Notes: generated from the letters alone by a model not told the origin. A stretch of 40,697 bases of DNA from Halobacteroidaceae bacterium (GCA_003554145.1 PWFS01000037.1:1-40697), one strand, 5' to 3'; positions 22,921-32,019 are shown, numbered from the stretch's first letter. Made by a program: numbers and translations.

Positions 22921-25275
22921 TGCTTTAAGATTAACTATGGTTACCCCATCTCCACCTTCGCCTTCCTCCCCCCGGCGATAGGTCTCTACATGATGATGAC
23001 CTTCCAGCAACTCGTGGATTCCCTGTCGTAAAGCACCGGTTCCCTTGCCATGAATAATTTCCACTTTTTTCAAACCTGCCAGATAGGCATCATCAAGGTA
23101 TTTATCTGTTTTTTCCCGCCCTTCTTCCCAACGCATACCCCTGAGATCCAGGCTGGGCCTGATAGACTGGGCTTTAGATTGTTTATAGCGCTGGGTACTT
23201 CGGGGAGCAGCAGCTTCCTCAACAACAGGTAGTAGATCCTTTTTATCAACCCAGACCCGCATAACCCCCGCCTGAATATTTACCCGGTCCTGCTTTTCTT
23301 CTAAAACCACGCCTTCCTGATTCAGGGAGGCAATTTTTACTTTTTGACCGGGCTTAACCTGAAGGGGTTCTCGTTGGGAGGAGGACTTCCTGCCCACTAC
23401 GGTCAACTCTCTAATCCTGTCCTGTTGCGCTTTAATTGCCAGATTAAATTCATTGGCCATTCGATCCCCTCGGGGACCGGAATGTTTGCGAATCTCCTTA
23501 AGCAATTTGCTTCCTTCGGCTTTAATTTCTTCAACTATTTCCTGTGCCCGCTGAGAAAAATCGCTTACCATTTGCCGGTGTTTTTCTGCCAGTTCTGTTC
23601 TTTCCTTCTTTATTCTTTCCAGTTCTTCTTCCAGATCTTCCTTTTCCCGCTGCAGGGCTTCCTTTCTCTCCAGAACTTCATATTCTTCTTTTTCTATTCT
23701 ACTGATCATGCCGTCTACACTGGAACGGTGCTCTCCAATATAGCTTCGAGCCTGCTCAATTATTTCTTCCGAAAGCCCCAGACGCCTGGCAATGGCCAGG
23801 GCATTACTTCTGCCCGGAACTCCAACCAGCAACCTGAAGGTAGGAGATAATGTTTCCACATCAAATTCCACAGCGGCATTTTCAATTCCGTCACTGGTAT
23901 AGGCGAAAGCCTTCAATTCAGTATAATGAGTGGTAGCAACGGTTAAAATTCCCCGATTATGAAGATGCTGCAGAAGGGACATGGCCAGAGCAGCGCCTTC
24001 TTCGGGATCAGTTCCGGCTCCCACTTCATCCAGTAAAACCAGATCTCCTGGCCCAGCATTTTTTAAAAGGCGGACAATCTGGGTCAGATGTGAAGAAAAA
24101 GTACTTAAACTCTGTTCAATACTCTGCTCATCACCTATATCAGCAAAAATCCCCGCGAAAACCCCTATTGCACTCTCTTTTTCTGCAGGAATCAAAAGGC
24201 CGGATTGCCCCATCAGACAAATCAACCCTACAGTTTTAAGAGAAACAGTTTTACCACCGGTATTGGGTCCGGTAATAACCAGGGTATTAAAAGAATCTCC
24301 CAGGGAAACATCAATGGGCACTACTTCTGCCGGGGGCAGGAGAGGATGCCGGGCAGCTTTAAGGTTGATCGGCCCTGCTTTATTTAGCTTTGGTTCTGAG
24401 CAGTTAAATTCTCGACCCAAACCGGCTTTGCTCATAATAAAATCAAGCTGGGCAGCAGCTTCAAGACTCTTTTTTATTCCATTGCTCTTCCAGGCTATTT
24501 CACTGGTAATTTCTTTTAAAATCCGATAAATTTCTGCTTCTTCATCCCTTTGCAGAGTTCCCAGCATGTTATTCATCTCTACTACCGGCTGGGGTTCCAC
24601 AAATACAGTTTGCCCACTGGCAGAACGATCATGAATTATGCCCGGCAGCAGACTTTTTTTATCTGCTCGCACAGGCAGAACCAGCCGATCACCTCTAATA
24701 GTAACAACCGGGTCCTGGATAACTTTATCCAGCCTGGAATTCTGCAGGTATGAATCCATTTTTTCCCTGATCCGCTGGTTCAGGATTTTCTGCTCTCGTC
24801 GGATGGAATTTAACCGGGGGGAGGCATCATCCCTGATTTCCCCATAATTATCAATTATTTTATTTATCCTGTTCTCCAGGCCAGAAAAGTCCTCAATTTT
24901 CTCTTCATAGGCCTCCAGTCGGGGAAAAGACCAGCCCTCATCCTTATATTTGGCAAAGTAACCTTTAATTTTTTTAAAACCGTACAGGGTCTGGACCACC
25001 CTTGAAATCTGCTCCAGTTCAAGAACCTGGCCTTTTTCTGCTTTTTGCAGAGATTCACCAATGTTCTGAATGCCCCCAAAGGGAATGGGGCCACTCAAAA
25101 GAAGCAATTCCATCCCCTGGGCAGATTCCCTTAACTCTAATTCTACCTTCTCCAGCTCGACTCCCGGTTTTAATTTGCGGGCTTTTTCAATTCCCAGTTC
25201 AGTTGCAGCGTGTTGTTCAAGTTTTTTTAGGATCTTATCATATTCCAGTTTTTTCAGGGTATGCTGTTCCATCAT
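22918..25275 (-). CDS. mutS2: MutS2 (ribosome rescue / anti-recombination ATPase)
   Basis: 785 residues, standard for MutS2, with no MutS mismatch-recognition domain. Core/clamp helices (1-300), ABC ATPase with Walker A GPNTGGKT near 336-343, signature region STFSSHLTQI, Walker B LVLLDEVGAGTDPEEG, a long coiled coil (about 510-620), a KOW-like segment (KPGQKVKIASLNQEG), and a C-terminal Smr nuclease domain with LDLRGMRWEEG and HGKGTGALRQGI. In Bacillus, MutS2 acts on collided ribosomes; in Helicobacter it suppresses recombination. The ATG has AGGTGG upstream. Monocistronic. Confidence 0.96.
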   Translation of the reverse strand: MMEQHTLKKLEYDKILKKLEQHAATELGIEKARKLKPGVELEKVELELRESAQGMELLLLSGPIPFGGIQNIGESLQKAEKGQVLELEQISRVVQTLYGFKKIKGYFAKYKDEGWSFPRLEAYEEKIEDFSGLENRINKIIDNYGEIRDDASPRLNSIRREQKILNQRIREKMDSYLQNSRLDKVIQDPVVTIRGDRLVLPVRADKKSLLPGIIHDRSASGQTVFVEPQPVVEMNNMLGTLQRDEEAEIYRILKEITSEIAWKSNGIKKSLEAAAQLDFIMSKAGLGREFNCSEPKLNKAGPINLKAARHPLLPPAEVVPIDVSLGDSFNTLVITGPNTGGKTVSLKTVGLICLMGQSGLLIPAEKESAIGVFAGIFADIGDEQSIEQSLSTFSSHLTQIVRLLKNAGPGDLVLLDEVGAGTDPEEGAALAMSLLQHLHNRGILTVATTHYTELKAFAYTSDGIENAAVEFDVETLSPTFRLLVGVPGRSNALAIARRLGLSEEIIEQARSYIGEHRSSVDGMISRIEKEEYEVLERKEALQREKEDLEEELERIKKERTELAEKHRQMVSDFSQRAQEIVEEIKAEGSKLLKEIRKHSGPRGDRMANEFNLAIKAQQDRIRELTVVGRKSSSQREPLQVKPGQKVKIASLNQEGVVLEEKQDRVNIQAGVMRVWVDKKDLLPVVEEAAAPRSTQRYKQSKAQSIRPSLDLRGMRWEEGREKTDKYLDDAYLAGLKKVEIIHGKGTGALRQGIHELLEGHHHVETYRRGEEGEGGDGVTIVNLKA

Positions 25276-25366
25276 TAATCACCACCTGTTTGAGCCATTA
25301 AGACCCTTTTTAAGACCTTCTTAATAAAATTCCCTTCAGTTTCAATATTTTTTCTGTCTGGAAACA

Positions 25367-25395
25367 TTGAATTCTCATTGAATGAGAAATATATA
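25367..25395 (+). promoter_or_regulatory. Orphan promoter with a dyad in the spacer
   Basis: TTGAAT (25367-25372), 17 bases, TATATA (25390-25395). The spacer region contains a perfect 7+7 dyad, TTCTCAT-TGA-ATGAGAA (25372-25388), a possible operator. No coding sequence follows on this strand. Confidence 0.45.
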
Positions 25396-25522
25396 GACTT
25401 CTTTTATATAAAAGCCCCTTTTTTAGCCTTCTAAAAAACATTTCACAGCTTGTTCCTGCTCAATTCTAAAAATAGTTTTATTCTTTTCCCATTGCCCTGT
25501 CCCAGCCCCCATTAAAGATAAA

Positions 25523-25549
25523 GGGAAGGGGCTGCCTTCCCATTTTTTG
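25523..25549. terminator. Hairpin terminator in the mutS2-cvpA gap
   Basis: GGGAAGG-GGCTG-CCTTCCC followed by ATTTTTT on the plus strand; on the minus strand the same stem is followed by TTTATCTTT. It could end an orphan plus-strand transcript or the zapA-cvpA transcript. Confidence 0.7.
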
Positions 25550-25841
25550 CAGGTGATCTTGTTTTGTCAGGCCTGCTTGAGAAATTCTTTCAATAGACTC
25601 CTCTACCAGAGCATCTTTTTCTTGCTCCCCAAACCTATTTCCCCCTTAATATAACCTTAAAGCAGAGTGGCTGTCAAATCCCATAGATCTGGAAAAAAAG
25701 CTCGACAAATTGACTGTAATCAGCTTTTTCCAGAAAGATAAGGGAGTTCCTTTTATGCAAAAAAAGGGATAAAACTCAAATTTTCGGGCAAAAAAATAAT
25801 ACCAGAGGAAAATCAAAATATTGCACAGGGCGCCCGATTTT

Positions 25842-26375
25842 TCATTCTCCCAGATTGCCCTCCAGGAACCCATCATTGGCCTGAAAAAAACGGTCCAGAT
25901 TTTCCTGCACTAAAGGGGTCAATTCCAGGAAATCACTGGCCAGGCGAGATGCTTCCAGGTGATCCAGCAAAACTTCGTATGGGACCCGGGCCAGCAAAAG
26001 CAGCAAGAGATAAACCACAACTCCTCCCTTTACGAGACCAAGCCCCGCACCACCAATACTGTCCACGACCGCCAGGAAAAGGAAACGGGTTAGTTTCTGC
26101 AAAAGAAAACCCAGGAGATTAACCAGAGCACTGATCACCATGGTTATCAGAACAAAAGCCACAATATTGGCCAGCACTGGAGGAAGGAGAAAAGTCTCCT
26201 GCAAAAACTCACTGACCAGGTGATAACGGTGCAGGGCAACCAGGACCCCCAATCCTATACCCAGAAGTGCAGCAGTCTGTTGCAATAACCCCCGCTGATA
26301 ACCCCGGACAAGGGAAAGGAGCAATATGGCCACGATACCAATATCCACCCAAAAACCTTCGGCCAAGAATATCAC
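25842..26375 (-). CDS. cvpA: CvpA-family membrane protein
   Basis: 177 residues with four membrane helices: VDIGIVAILLLSLVRGYQRGLLQQTAALLGIGLGVLVALHRY is the typical CvpA opening, and FLAVVDSIGGAGLGLVKGGVVVYLLL the typical third and fourth helix region. The family supports colicin V production and envelope integrity in proteobacteria; its role in Firmicutes is unclear. The GTG at 26375 overlaps the zapA stop as GTGA; a TTG at 26366 is better spaced from GGGAGGA and may be the real start. Pairing with zapA is typical of Firmicutes. Confidence 0.9.
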   Translation of the reverse strand: MIFLAEGFWVDIGIVAILLLSLVRGYQRGLLQQTAALLGIGLGVLVALHRYHLVSEFLQETFLLPPVLANIVAFVLITMVISALVNLLGFLLQKLTRFLFLAVVDSIGGAGLGLVKGGVVVYLLLLLLARVPYEVLLDHLEASRLASDFLELTPLVQENLDRFFQANDGFLEGNLGE

Positions 26376-26638
26376 TCCTCCCGGGCAAAAAAGTCCAGCA
26401 ATTCTTCGTTTTCTTTTTTAAGCCTGACATATTCATTGCCCAATTCCATGAGGGCAAGTAAATAGAGCCGATTTCTCCCCAGGTTGGGAAACCTCTTTTT
26501 TACATCCCAGAGCTGAGAATCCACCAGGCGGGCAGCCTCTTTAATCTGTTCCGGACCGTCCCCTTTAAAAGAATAGGTTTGCCCCAGAAGGTTCACCCTG
26601 ACCTGATCCTGATAATTTTCATTTTTTTTCTGGACCAT
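26372..26638 (-). CDS. zapA: Cell division protein ZapA
   Basis: 88 residues: N-terminal beta segment VRVNLLGQTYSFKGDGPEQIKEAARLVDSQL, then a helix ending in a coiled coil RLKKENEELLDFF. ZapA bundles FtsZ filaments at the division ring. The ATG has AAGGTG about nine bases upstream. It overlaps cvpA by four bases. No clear promoter is seen in the 112-base gap to pheT, which holds the pheT terminator. Confidence 0.9.
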   Translation of the reverse strand: MVQKKNENYQDQVRVNLLGQTYSFKGDGPEQIKEAARLVDSQLWDVKKRFPNLGRNRLYLLALMELGNEYVRLKKENEELLDFFAREE

Positions 26639-26717
26639 AATTTTATCACCTTCTTATGTGCCCGTTTCTAAATCTATCTTTCTCATAATACCCTCTAAAT
26701 TCCTTCTTTTTTGTAAA

Positions 26718-26747
26718 ATACCCTCCCCTTTTTATCAGGGAGGGTAT
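26718..26747 (-). terminator. Terminator after pheST
   Basis: ATACCCTCCC and GGGAGGGTAT arms with a 10-base loop start directly after the pheT stop codon. The T-run on the minus strand is short (TTTTAC), so termination may be partial and allow read-through into zapA-cvpA. Confidence 0.7.
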
Positions 26748-26750
26748 TCA

Positions 26751-29129
26751 TCATTGCCTGATTTCAGCTTCCAGCTCTTCCCCGGTTCGAGTAATTATCT
26801 GGTCCATTATGTCCTCAATTTCCTTATCGGTAAGGGTTCTTTCTGGATTGCGGAAAACGAGTCTGAAGGCCAGGCTCTTACAATCACCGGGTATCTGTTT
26901 CCCCCTGTAAATATCGAAGAGAATCAGATCTTCCAGAAATGGCCCACCATTTTCTTCAATAAGGGTAAAAACCCCACCTGCAGAAACTTCTTCTTTAACG
27001 ATTAAAGCTATATCTCTACTGATTGCAGGATAACGGGGAACTCCCCTGTAATTGGGAGCCAGGCTGGCTTCCCGGAAAAGGGGCATTAAATCGATTTCCA
27101 GGACCCCCACCCTACTCGGAAAGCGAAACTTTTCTTCCAGGCGAGGATGCAGCTCTCCAATGCATCCGACTTTTTCACCGTTAATGACGACCTCTGCCTG
27201 CCTTCCGGGGTGCAAAAACTCATGAGAAGAGTTATTTAAAGAGAGTTCCAACCCCAGTTCATCGGTTATTATTTCCAGGATCCCCTTTAAATCAAAAAAC
27301 TCCGGAGCTTCAACCAGCCAGGGAACTCCATCAGAAACTGCTCCCATTACAACAGCAGCAAGAGCCGATTTTTGATTTATCCCCCTCCCGGGAAAAACAT
27401 CTCCAACTTCATAAAGAGCTGCCTCCCTTTCCTGGCGTCTGGCATTAAAAGCAAGGGACCTGAGAAGTCCGGGTAGAATTTCCTGGCGCAAAAAAGAATT
27501 ATCACTGCTCAACGGGTTGGTTATTTTCAAGGGGGTTGAACAGTTTTGTTGGAGATTTTCCCCGGGGCTGATAAGCGGCATATTGAATGTTTGATGATAT
27601 CCTGCCAGGTGCATTACGTTCCTGATTTTTTCTTCGATATCCTGACCGGGCTTTTTCTGGCCCAACTCCATATCTACCCGGGGTAGAGTTGCAGGGATTT
27701 CTTCGTAACCGAAAACCCTGGCTACTTCTTCAATCAGATCCGCTTCGATCTTTACATCATTCCTAAAGGAAGGGACCTGAACCCGAAAGGCTCCTTCTTT
27801 CCGCCGGGAATCCTTCACTTTAAAGTGCAGTTTTTCCAGGATGCTCTTTATCTCCATACGAGATATATCTGTTCCAAGAACCTCATTAATCCGCTGCGGC
27901 CGAACCTTGATTAAAAGAGGCTCTTTTAACTGGGGGTAAATATCAACTATTCCCCCAATTACTTCTCCTCCTGCAATTTCACCCATTAACTGGGCCGCTC
28001 GCCGGGAGGCCCTGGTTATATTCTCGATATCAATTCCCCGTTCAAATCGATGAGAAGATGGACTGTGCAGGAGAAATTCTTTGGCAGTCTTTCTGATGCT
28101 GGCCGGATTAAAGCAGGCCGCTTCCAGGAGAATGTTATAAGTTTTCAAGGTTACCTCACTCTCCAGGCCTCCCATCACACCGCCCAGAGCCAGGGGTTTT
28201 TCTGTATCGGCAATCACCAGATTATGCTCCTTTAGCTCCCTTTCCCGGCCATCAAGAGTAAGCAGTTTTTCCCCTTCCTTTGCATTGCGAACTATTATTT
28301 TCTTATCCTTAATACAGTCATAATCAAAGGCATGCAGGGGTTGTCCCATTTCCAGCATAACATAGTTGGTGATATCCGCAATATTATTAACCGGTCGCAA
28401 TCCTGCTGCCAGAAGACGTACTTTTAACCACCAGGGGGACTCCTCCACCTTAACTCCTTCCACGATTCGTGCAGTATAACGAGAACAGCTTTCCAGTTCC
28501 TCAACTTCTACAGAAATCAGATCTTCCGCCCGCCCCGATTCCTGCTCTCCAGTTATGGGGGGATAGTTTATTTCCTGTTCAAATACTGCTGCCAGTTCCC
28601 GGGCCACCCCCAGTAAATTCAAGGCATAACCATAATTGGGGGTCAGATCCAGAACAAAAATATGATCATCCAGGTTGAAATATGGAGCAAATTTTTCCCC
28701 GGGTACTGCATCCTTATCCAGGACCAAAACTCCTTCTGCTTGCTCTTCCTGCAGATTCAATTCATCTGCGGAGCAAATCATCCCCTGGGATATTTCCCCT
28801 CGGATTTCAGCCTTTTTTACTTCCTGTCCTCCAGGCAGGGTGGTTCCAGCTGGAGCCAGAACTACCTTCTGCCCTTTCTGGACATTGGCTGCCCCGCAGA
28901 CAACCTGCAGGTCCTTTCTGCCCAATCCAACATTAACCAGGGTCAGATTATCAGCCCGGGGATGCTTTTTTATCTCCTGAATCTGCCCAATTAAAAGGTC
29001 CTTGTATTTCTTCTTCCAGTCTTCAATATAGTCTACTTCCAGTCCCAGAGTTGTCAGTTTTTCCGCAACTTCTTCGGGAGAAAGGTCTAGATCAATATAT
29101 TCTTTTAGCCAGTTATAGGAAACCCGCAT
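26751..29129 (-). CDS. pheT: Phenylalanyl-tRNA synthetase beta subunit
   Basis: 792 residues. N-terminal helix, EMAP-type tRNA-binding domain (about 40-150; HPRADNLTLVNVGL, VVCGAANV), B3/B4 editing domain (about 210-390; ADITNYVMLEMGQPLHAFDYD), B5 domains (about 400-480; QRINEVLGTDIS), core catalytic-like domain, and a C-terminal anticodon-binding FDX-ACB domain (about 695-790; YPAISRDIALIV, FRNPERTLTDKEIEDIMDQI). Forms the alpha2-beta2 enzyme with PheS. The ATG has AAGGAGG five bases upstream and starts 11 bases after pheS. Confidence 0.97.
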   Translation of the reverse strand: MRVSYNWLKEYIDLDLSPEEVAEKLTTLGLEVDYIEDWKKKYKDLLIGQIQEIKKHPRADNLTLVNVGLGRKDLQVVCGAANVQKGQKVVLAPAGTTLPGGQEVKKAEIRGEISQGMICSADELNLQEEQAEGVLVLDKDAVPGEKFAPYFNLDDHIFVLDLTPNYGYALNLLGVARELAAVFEQEINYPPITGEQESGRAEDLISVEVEELESCSRYTARIVEGVKVEESPWWLKVRLLAAGLRPVNNIADITNYVMLEMGQPLHAFDYDCIKDKKIIVRNAKEGEKLLTLDGRERELKEHNLVIADTEKPLALGGVMGGLESEVTLKTYNILLEAACFNPASIRKTAKEFLLHSPSSHRFERGIDIENITRASRRAAQLMGEIAGGEVIGGIVDIYPQLKEPLLIKVRPQRINEVLGTDISRMEIKSILEKLHFKVKDSRRKEGAFRVQVPSFRNDVKIEADLIEEVARVFGYEEIPATLPRVDMELGQKKPGQDIEEKIRNVMHLAGYHQTFNMPLISPGENLQQNCSTPLKITNPLSSDNSFLRQEILPGLLRSLAFNARRQEREAALYEVGDVFPGRGINQKSALAAVVMGAVSDGVPWLVEAPEFFDLKGILEIITDELGLELSLNNSSHEFLHPGRQAEVVINGEKVGCIGELHPRLEEKFRFPSRVGVLEIDLMPLFREASLAPNYRGVPRYPAISRDIALIVKEEVSAGGVFTLIEENGGPFLEDLILFDIYRGKQIPGDCKSLAFRLVFRNPERTLTDKEIEDIMDQIITRTGEELEAEIRQ

Positions 29130-29140
29130 AAAAATCCTCC

Positions 29141-30160
29141 TTAAAACTGTTTTAGAAAACGAAGATCATTATCCCAGAGGTGCCGGATATCTTCGATTTC
29201 ATATTTATACATGGCCATCCGATCCAGGCCCATTCCAAAAGCAAAACCAGTAAATCTTTCCGCATCAATCCCTGACATTTCCAGAACCCGGGGGTTAACC
29301 ATTCCCGCTCCCAGTATTTCCAGCCATCCTGTTCGGGAACAGAGGGAACAGCCCTGACCCTGACACTTAAAGCAGGAAACATCTACTTCAGCACTGGGCT
29401 CGGTAAATGGAAAATAGGAGGGGCGAAACCTAACTTCCCGTCCTGCCCCAAAGATTTCCCTGGTCACCGCAATCAGAACCCCCTTGAGATGACTGAAAGT
29501 TATGCCCCGATCAATTACCAGCCCTTCCAGTTGATGGAAGACAGGGGAATGGGTAGCATCCAATTCATCAACCCGATAACACTTGCCCGAGGTTATCATC
29601 CGAATAGGAGGAGTCTGTTTTTCCATGGTCCGGACCTGAACCGGGGAAGTGTGGGTCCTGAGCAAAAGCCCACCTTCAACATAGAAAGTGTCCTGCATAT
29701 CCCTGGCTGGGTGATTTTCTGGAATATTTAAAGCTTCAAAATTGTAATAGTCTGTTTCCACATCGGGTCCTTCCTCAATGGAAAAGCCCATCCGCAAAAA
29801 CATGTCCTCCAGTTGCTCTATTATCAACTGCATGGGATGTATTCTTCCCCCCTGGAGGGGTTTTCCCGGCAGGGTAATATCTATTGCTTCCTCCTGCAAT
29901 CGTTGCTTTTCCTGGTCAGCCTTAAGAATCTGGAGGCGAGCTTCCAGTTCTTTTTCAATTATTTCCTTGACCTGATTGGCCTTCTTGCCAACTTTTGGTC
30001 TTTCTTCAGGGTCCAATCTGCCCATCCCTCGCAGCACACCTGTCACTTTGCCGTTCTTCCCCAGAAATTCAACCTGAAGCTGTTCCAGTTCAGCCAGATC
30101 ACGGGCTGAAGCAATTTTCTCCAGGGCTTCTTCCTGTAAGGCCTCAAGCTTCCTTTCCAT
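29141..30160 (-). CDS. pheS: Phenylalanyl-tRNA synthetase alpha subunit
   Basis: 339 residues, normal length. N-terminal coiled-coil tRNA-binding arm (1-85) and class II catalytic core with FYVEGGLLLRTHTSPVQVRTM (motif 2 region), FHQLEGLVID, PSYFPFTEPSAEVDVSC, and GFAFGMGLDRMAMYKY (motif 3). A CxxC...CxxC set in CFKCQGQGCSLCSRTGW is common in Firmicutes and may bind zinc. The ATG has GGGGAGGG six bases upstream. Expression is under a T-box leader. Confidence 0.97.
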   Translation of the reverse strand: MERKLEALQEEALEKIASARDLAELEQLQVEFLGKNGKVTGVLRGMGRLDPEERPKVGKKANQVKEIIEKELEARLQILKADQEKQRLQEEAIDITLPGKPLQGGRIHPMQLIIEQLEDMFLRMGFSIEEGPDVETDYYNFEALNIPENHPARDMQDTFYVEGGLLLRTHTSPVQVRTMEKQTPPIRMITSGKCYRVDELDATHSPVFHQLEGLVIDRGITFSHLKGVLIAVTREIFGAGREVRFRPSYFPFTEPSAEVDVSCFKCQGQGCSLCSRTGWLEILGAGMVNPRVLEMSGIDAERFTGFAFGMGLDRMAMYKYEIEDIRHLWDNDLRFLKQF

Positions 30161-30180
30161 TAAAATCCCTCCCCTGAACT

Positions 30181-30425
30181 AAAAATTCCCCTCGCCAGCA
30201 AGGGACGAGGGGCCGCGGTACCACCCTATTTAACCACAAAGGTTCACTTAAGCCCTGTAACGGAGGGCAACCGGACAGCCTACTTGGTTTCAACTGTCAC
30301 CTCCGGAGCGAAATTTCACCGGGATGTTTTCAGAAGGCTCTCAGCCCCGGGCCCTCCTTCTCTAGAGAAAACATAACCCCGAATACCAACTCCATCTTCG
30401 GTCCATTATCAGATTATTTACATGG
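30181..30425 (-). promoter_or_regulatory. T-box riboswitch controlling pheST
   Basis: Minus strand: a perfect T-box core AGGGTGGTACCGCGG (30213-30227), terminator CCCCTCG/CGAGGGG followed by AATTTTT (30181-30212), a Stem III-like region, and Stem I to about 30425. A TTC triplet at 30310-30312, in GGTGAAATTTCGC, is the likely Phe specifier. Uncharged tRNA-Phe should switch the leader to antitermination. Confidence 0.93.
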
Positions 30426-30562
30426 CATTAGAACGTTCGGAAAAGGTCAGCAGCCTCCGGTATACAATATAAGCATTGACCGAACCAGTCCGCTCAAATA
30501 ATCTCCATAAAAAGAGCGGGCAAATCTTCACAAGACCACTCCCTTTCCCCATTTATTTTAAA

Positions 30563-30591
30563 ATTATAACACAGTTTCAGGGGGTTGGCAA
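30563..30591 (-). promoter_or_regulatory. Promoter of pheST
   Basis: Minus-strand TTGCCA (30586-30591), 17 bases, perfect TATAAT (30563-30568). The predicted start near 30556 gives a leader of about 396 bases, of which roughly 130 precede the T-box Stem I and hold no recognised element. No gene lies in 30592-30720. Confidence 0.75.
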
Positions 30592-30720
30592 GAAAGGAAA
30601 ACGGGAGCCTCTGATCAGAATATGTTGATGATCATCCTCTCTTCCAACCTTAAGGGAATAAATACCAGGAACAAACCTGATAGAGATTAAGTTTCTCCTC
30701 ATCAGTTACAGAAATGGGAT

Positions 30721-31482
30721 TTAACTCTGCATGGCCCAGATAAGAATGGCACCAGCAGCTGCAACATTAAGAGACTCTATATCTCGGGCCAGAGGAATAG
30801 AAACTTTTTTTACGCTTCTCCCAGAAAAATCACCGCTAATCCCCCGGGTCTCATGCCCCAGAACCAGGGCACTTTTTCGGGCAAATTTAACCTGTCGAAA
30901 ATCCCTGCCCTGCCCTGGTTGAGCAACATATAGAGAAAAATCCCGGGGGAGTTCGGAAAAAAAGGAATCTCTTTCTTCTTGTTTAACTTTTCCAACCGGG
31001 ATCCAGAAAATTGCACCTGCAGAAGCCCTTAGGACTTTGGGTTGATAGGGATCGGCCCCTTCACCGAGAAGAATAATTCCATCCAGATCAGCTCCAGCAG
31101 CGGTTCTAATTAAAGTCCCCACATTGCCGGGGTCCTGCAAACCTTCCAGTAGGAGAAGCTTCTCTCCTCCCAGGAGTTCCTGCCAGGGATAGTAGGGTTG
31201 CTTAATTCGGGCAATAATTCCCCGGGGAGTTCGAGTTGGAGAAATCTTGTCCATGACTTCTTCTGATACCAGGGTAATTTTTTCCTTAAAATAAAACCCT
31301 TCGGTGGCTAAAAAGTCTTCGGTAGCCAGGATTTCAATAAAATCAATACCGGCCCGATTGGCTTCTTTAATAAGGTTGGGGCCTTCAAGAATAGTCTCCT
31401 GAGTTTTCTTCCTTTCTTTTCGGCTCTGTAAACTCGCCAGGTATTTAACCCGCGGGTTTTGCCGGCTGGTTATTTTCCCCAT
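30721..31482 (-). CDS. TrmH/SpoU-family RNA 2'-O-methyltransferase
   Basis: 253 residues: an L30e-like substrate-binding domain (1-95; ITSRQNPRVKYLASLQSRKERK) and a SPOUT catalytic domain with the knot motifs DPGNVGTLIRTAAG, LVLGHETRGIS and SIPLARDIESLNVAAAGAILIW. These methylate ribose in 23S rRNA or tRNA; the target position is not deducible. The ATG at 31482 has only a distant purine-rich site. The leader contains a perfect 8-bp hairpin. It sits between the pheS leader and rplT, as in many Firmicutes. Confidence 0.9.
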   Translation of the reverse strand: MGKITSRQNPRVKYLASLQSRKERKKTQETILEGPNLIKEANRAGIDFIEILATEDFLATEGFYFKEKITLVSEEVMDKISPTRTPRGIIARIKQPYYPWQELLGGEKLLLLEGLQDPGNVGTLIRTAAGADLDGIILLGEGADPYQPKVLRASAGAIFWIPVGKVKQEERDSFFSELPRDFSLYVAQPGQGRDFRQVKFARKSALVLGHETRGISGDFSGRSVKKVSIPLARDIESLNVAAAGAILIWAMQS

Positions 31483-31528
31483 TTGAATTTTTGGTCCATC
31501 CTCTCCTGATCATTGTTTTGACAGAAAA

Positions 31529-31548
31529 TCACCGAACCATTTCGGTGA
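31529..31548 (-). promoter_or_regulatory. Perfect hairpin in the trmH leader
   Basis: TCACCGAA-CCAT-TTCGGTGA: eight perfect pairs with a 4-base loop. On the minus strand TTTTCTGTC follows, a weak terminator-like tail, 47 bases before the methyltransferase ATG. Confidence 0.45.
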
Positions 31549-31610
31549 CAGGGAAGTATTCTATCCTTAATATGCATTCATCTGCTTCTGACCAGAACCT
31601 CCCCCTAGTA

Positions 31611-31637
31611 AAACCCCCTTCTCAAAAAAGAAGGGGG
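31611..31637 (-). terminator. Terminator of the infC-rpmI-rplT operon
   Basis: Minus-strand CCCCCTTCT and AGAAGGGGG arms with a 6-base T-rich loop, followed by TTTTACT, about 10 bases after the rplT stop. Confidence 0.8.
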
Positions 31638-31646
31638 AACTATTTT

Positions 31647-32000
31647 CTATTGTCCATTTTTTGCAATGGAAATCAACTGGCGAAAGCCTTCCTGATCGTT
31701 AACCGCCATATCGGCCAGGACTTTGCGGTTTATCTGCACATCAGCCTTTTTTAATCCGCTGATAAATTTATTATAACTCATACCGTTTTGCCGGGCCGCA
31801 GCATTTATACGGCTGATCCAGAGTCGACGGAAATCTCTTTTCTTTCGTTTCCGATCCCGGTAGGCATAACTCATGGACTTGATAACCTGTTCCTGGGCCG
31901 GGCGATATAATTTGCTTTTGGAACCAAAATACCCTTTGGCCAGCTTTAAAACCTTTTTGCGGCGGCGACGGGCTTTGGGCCCTCTTTTTACACGCGGCAT
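31647..32000 (-). CDS. rplT: Ribosomal protein bL20
   Basis: 117 residues, [26 protein letters not shown] to the C-terminal [20 protein letters not shown], full-length bL20. Needed for early 50S assembly; in Firmicutes it also represses this operon by binding the leader. The ATG has AGGAGGG six bases upstream. Confidence 0.98.
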   Translation of the reverse strand: MPRVKRGPKARRRRKKVLKLAKGYFGSKSKLYRPAQEQVIKSMSYAYRDRKRKKRDFRRLWISRINAAARQNGMSYNKFISGLKKADVQINRKVLADMAVNDQEGFRQLISIAKNGQ

Positions 32001-32019
32001 AAAAAACCCTCCTTAAATC

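Larger units (their letters stand above)
25276..25841. other. 566-base gap between mutS2 and cvpA
   Basis: No convincing protein gene. It holds a plus-strand promoter-like element at 25367-25395, a hairpin with T-run at 25523-25549, and an A/T-rich inverted repeat with arms CTGGAAAAA (25689) and TTTTTCCAG (25725), which could be another terminator for leftward transcription from cvpA. A 76-codon minus frame overlapping the cvpA end lacks family features. Confidence 0.6.

Noticed and set aside
25646-25876. 76-codon minus-strand frame overlapping the cvpA end
   Set aside because: Aromatic, low-complexity translation, no family resemblance, starts inside cvpA and covers an A/T-rich inverted repeat; treated as chance.
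30598-30720. 41-codon minus-strand frame starting ATGAGGAGAAAC just after the trmH-type gene
   Set aside because: No ribosome binding site, runs through the pheST -35 element, and resembles nothing known.
31482-31488. ATT two codons before the trmH-type ATG as another AUU start
   Set aside because: The ATG start fits the family N-terminus (MGKITSRQNP) and the purine match upstream is poor for either codon.
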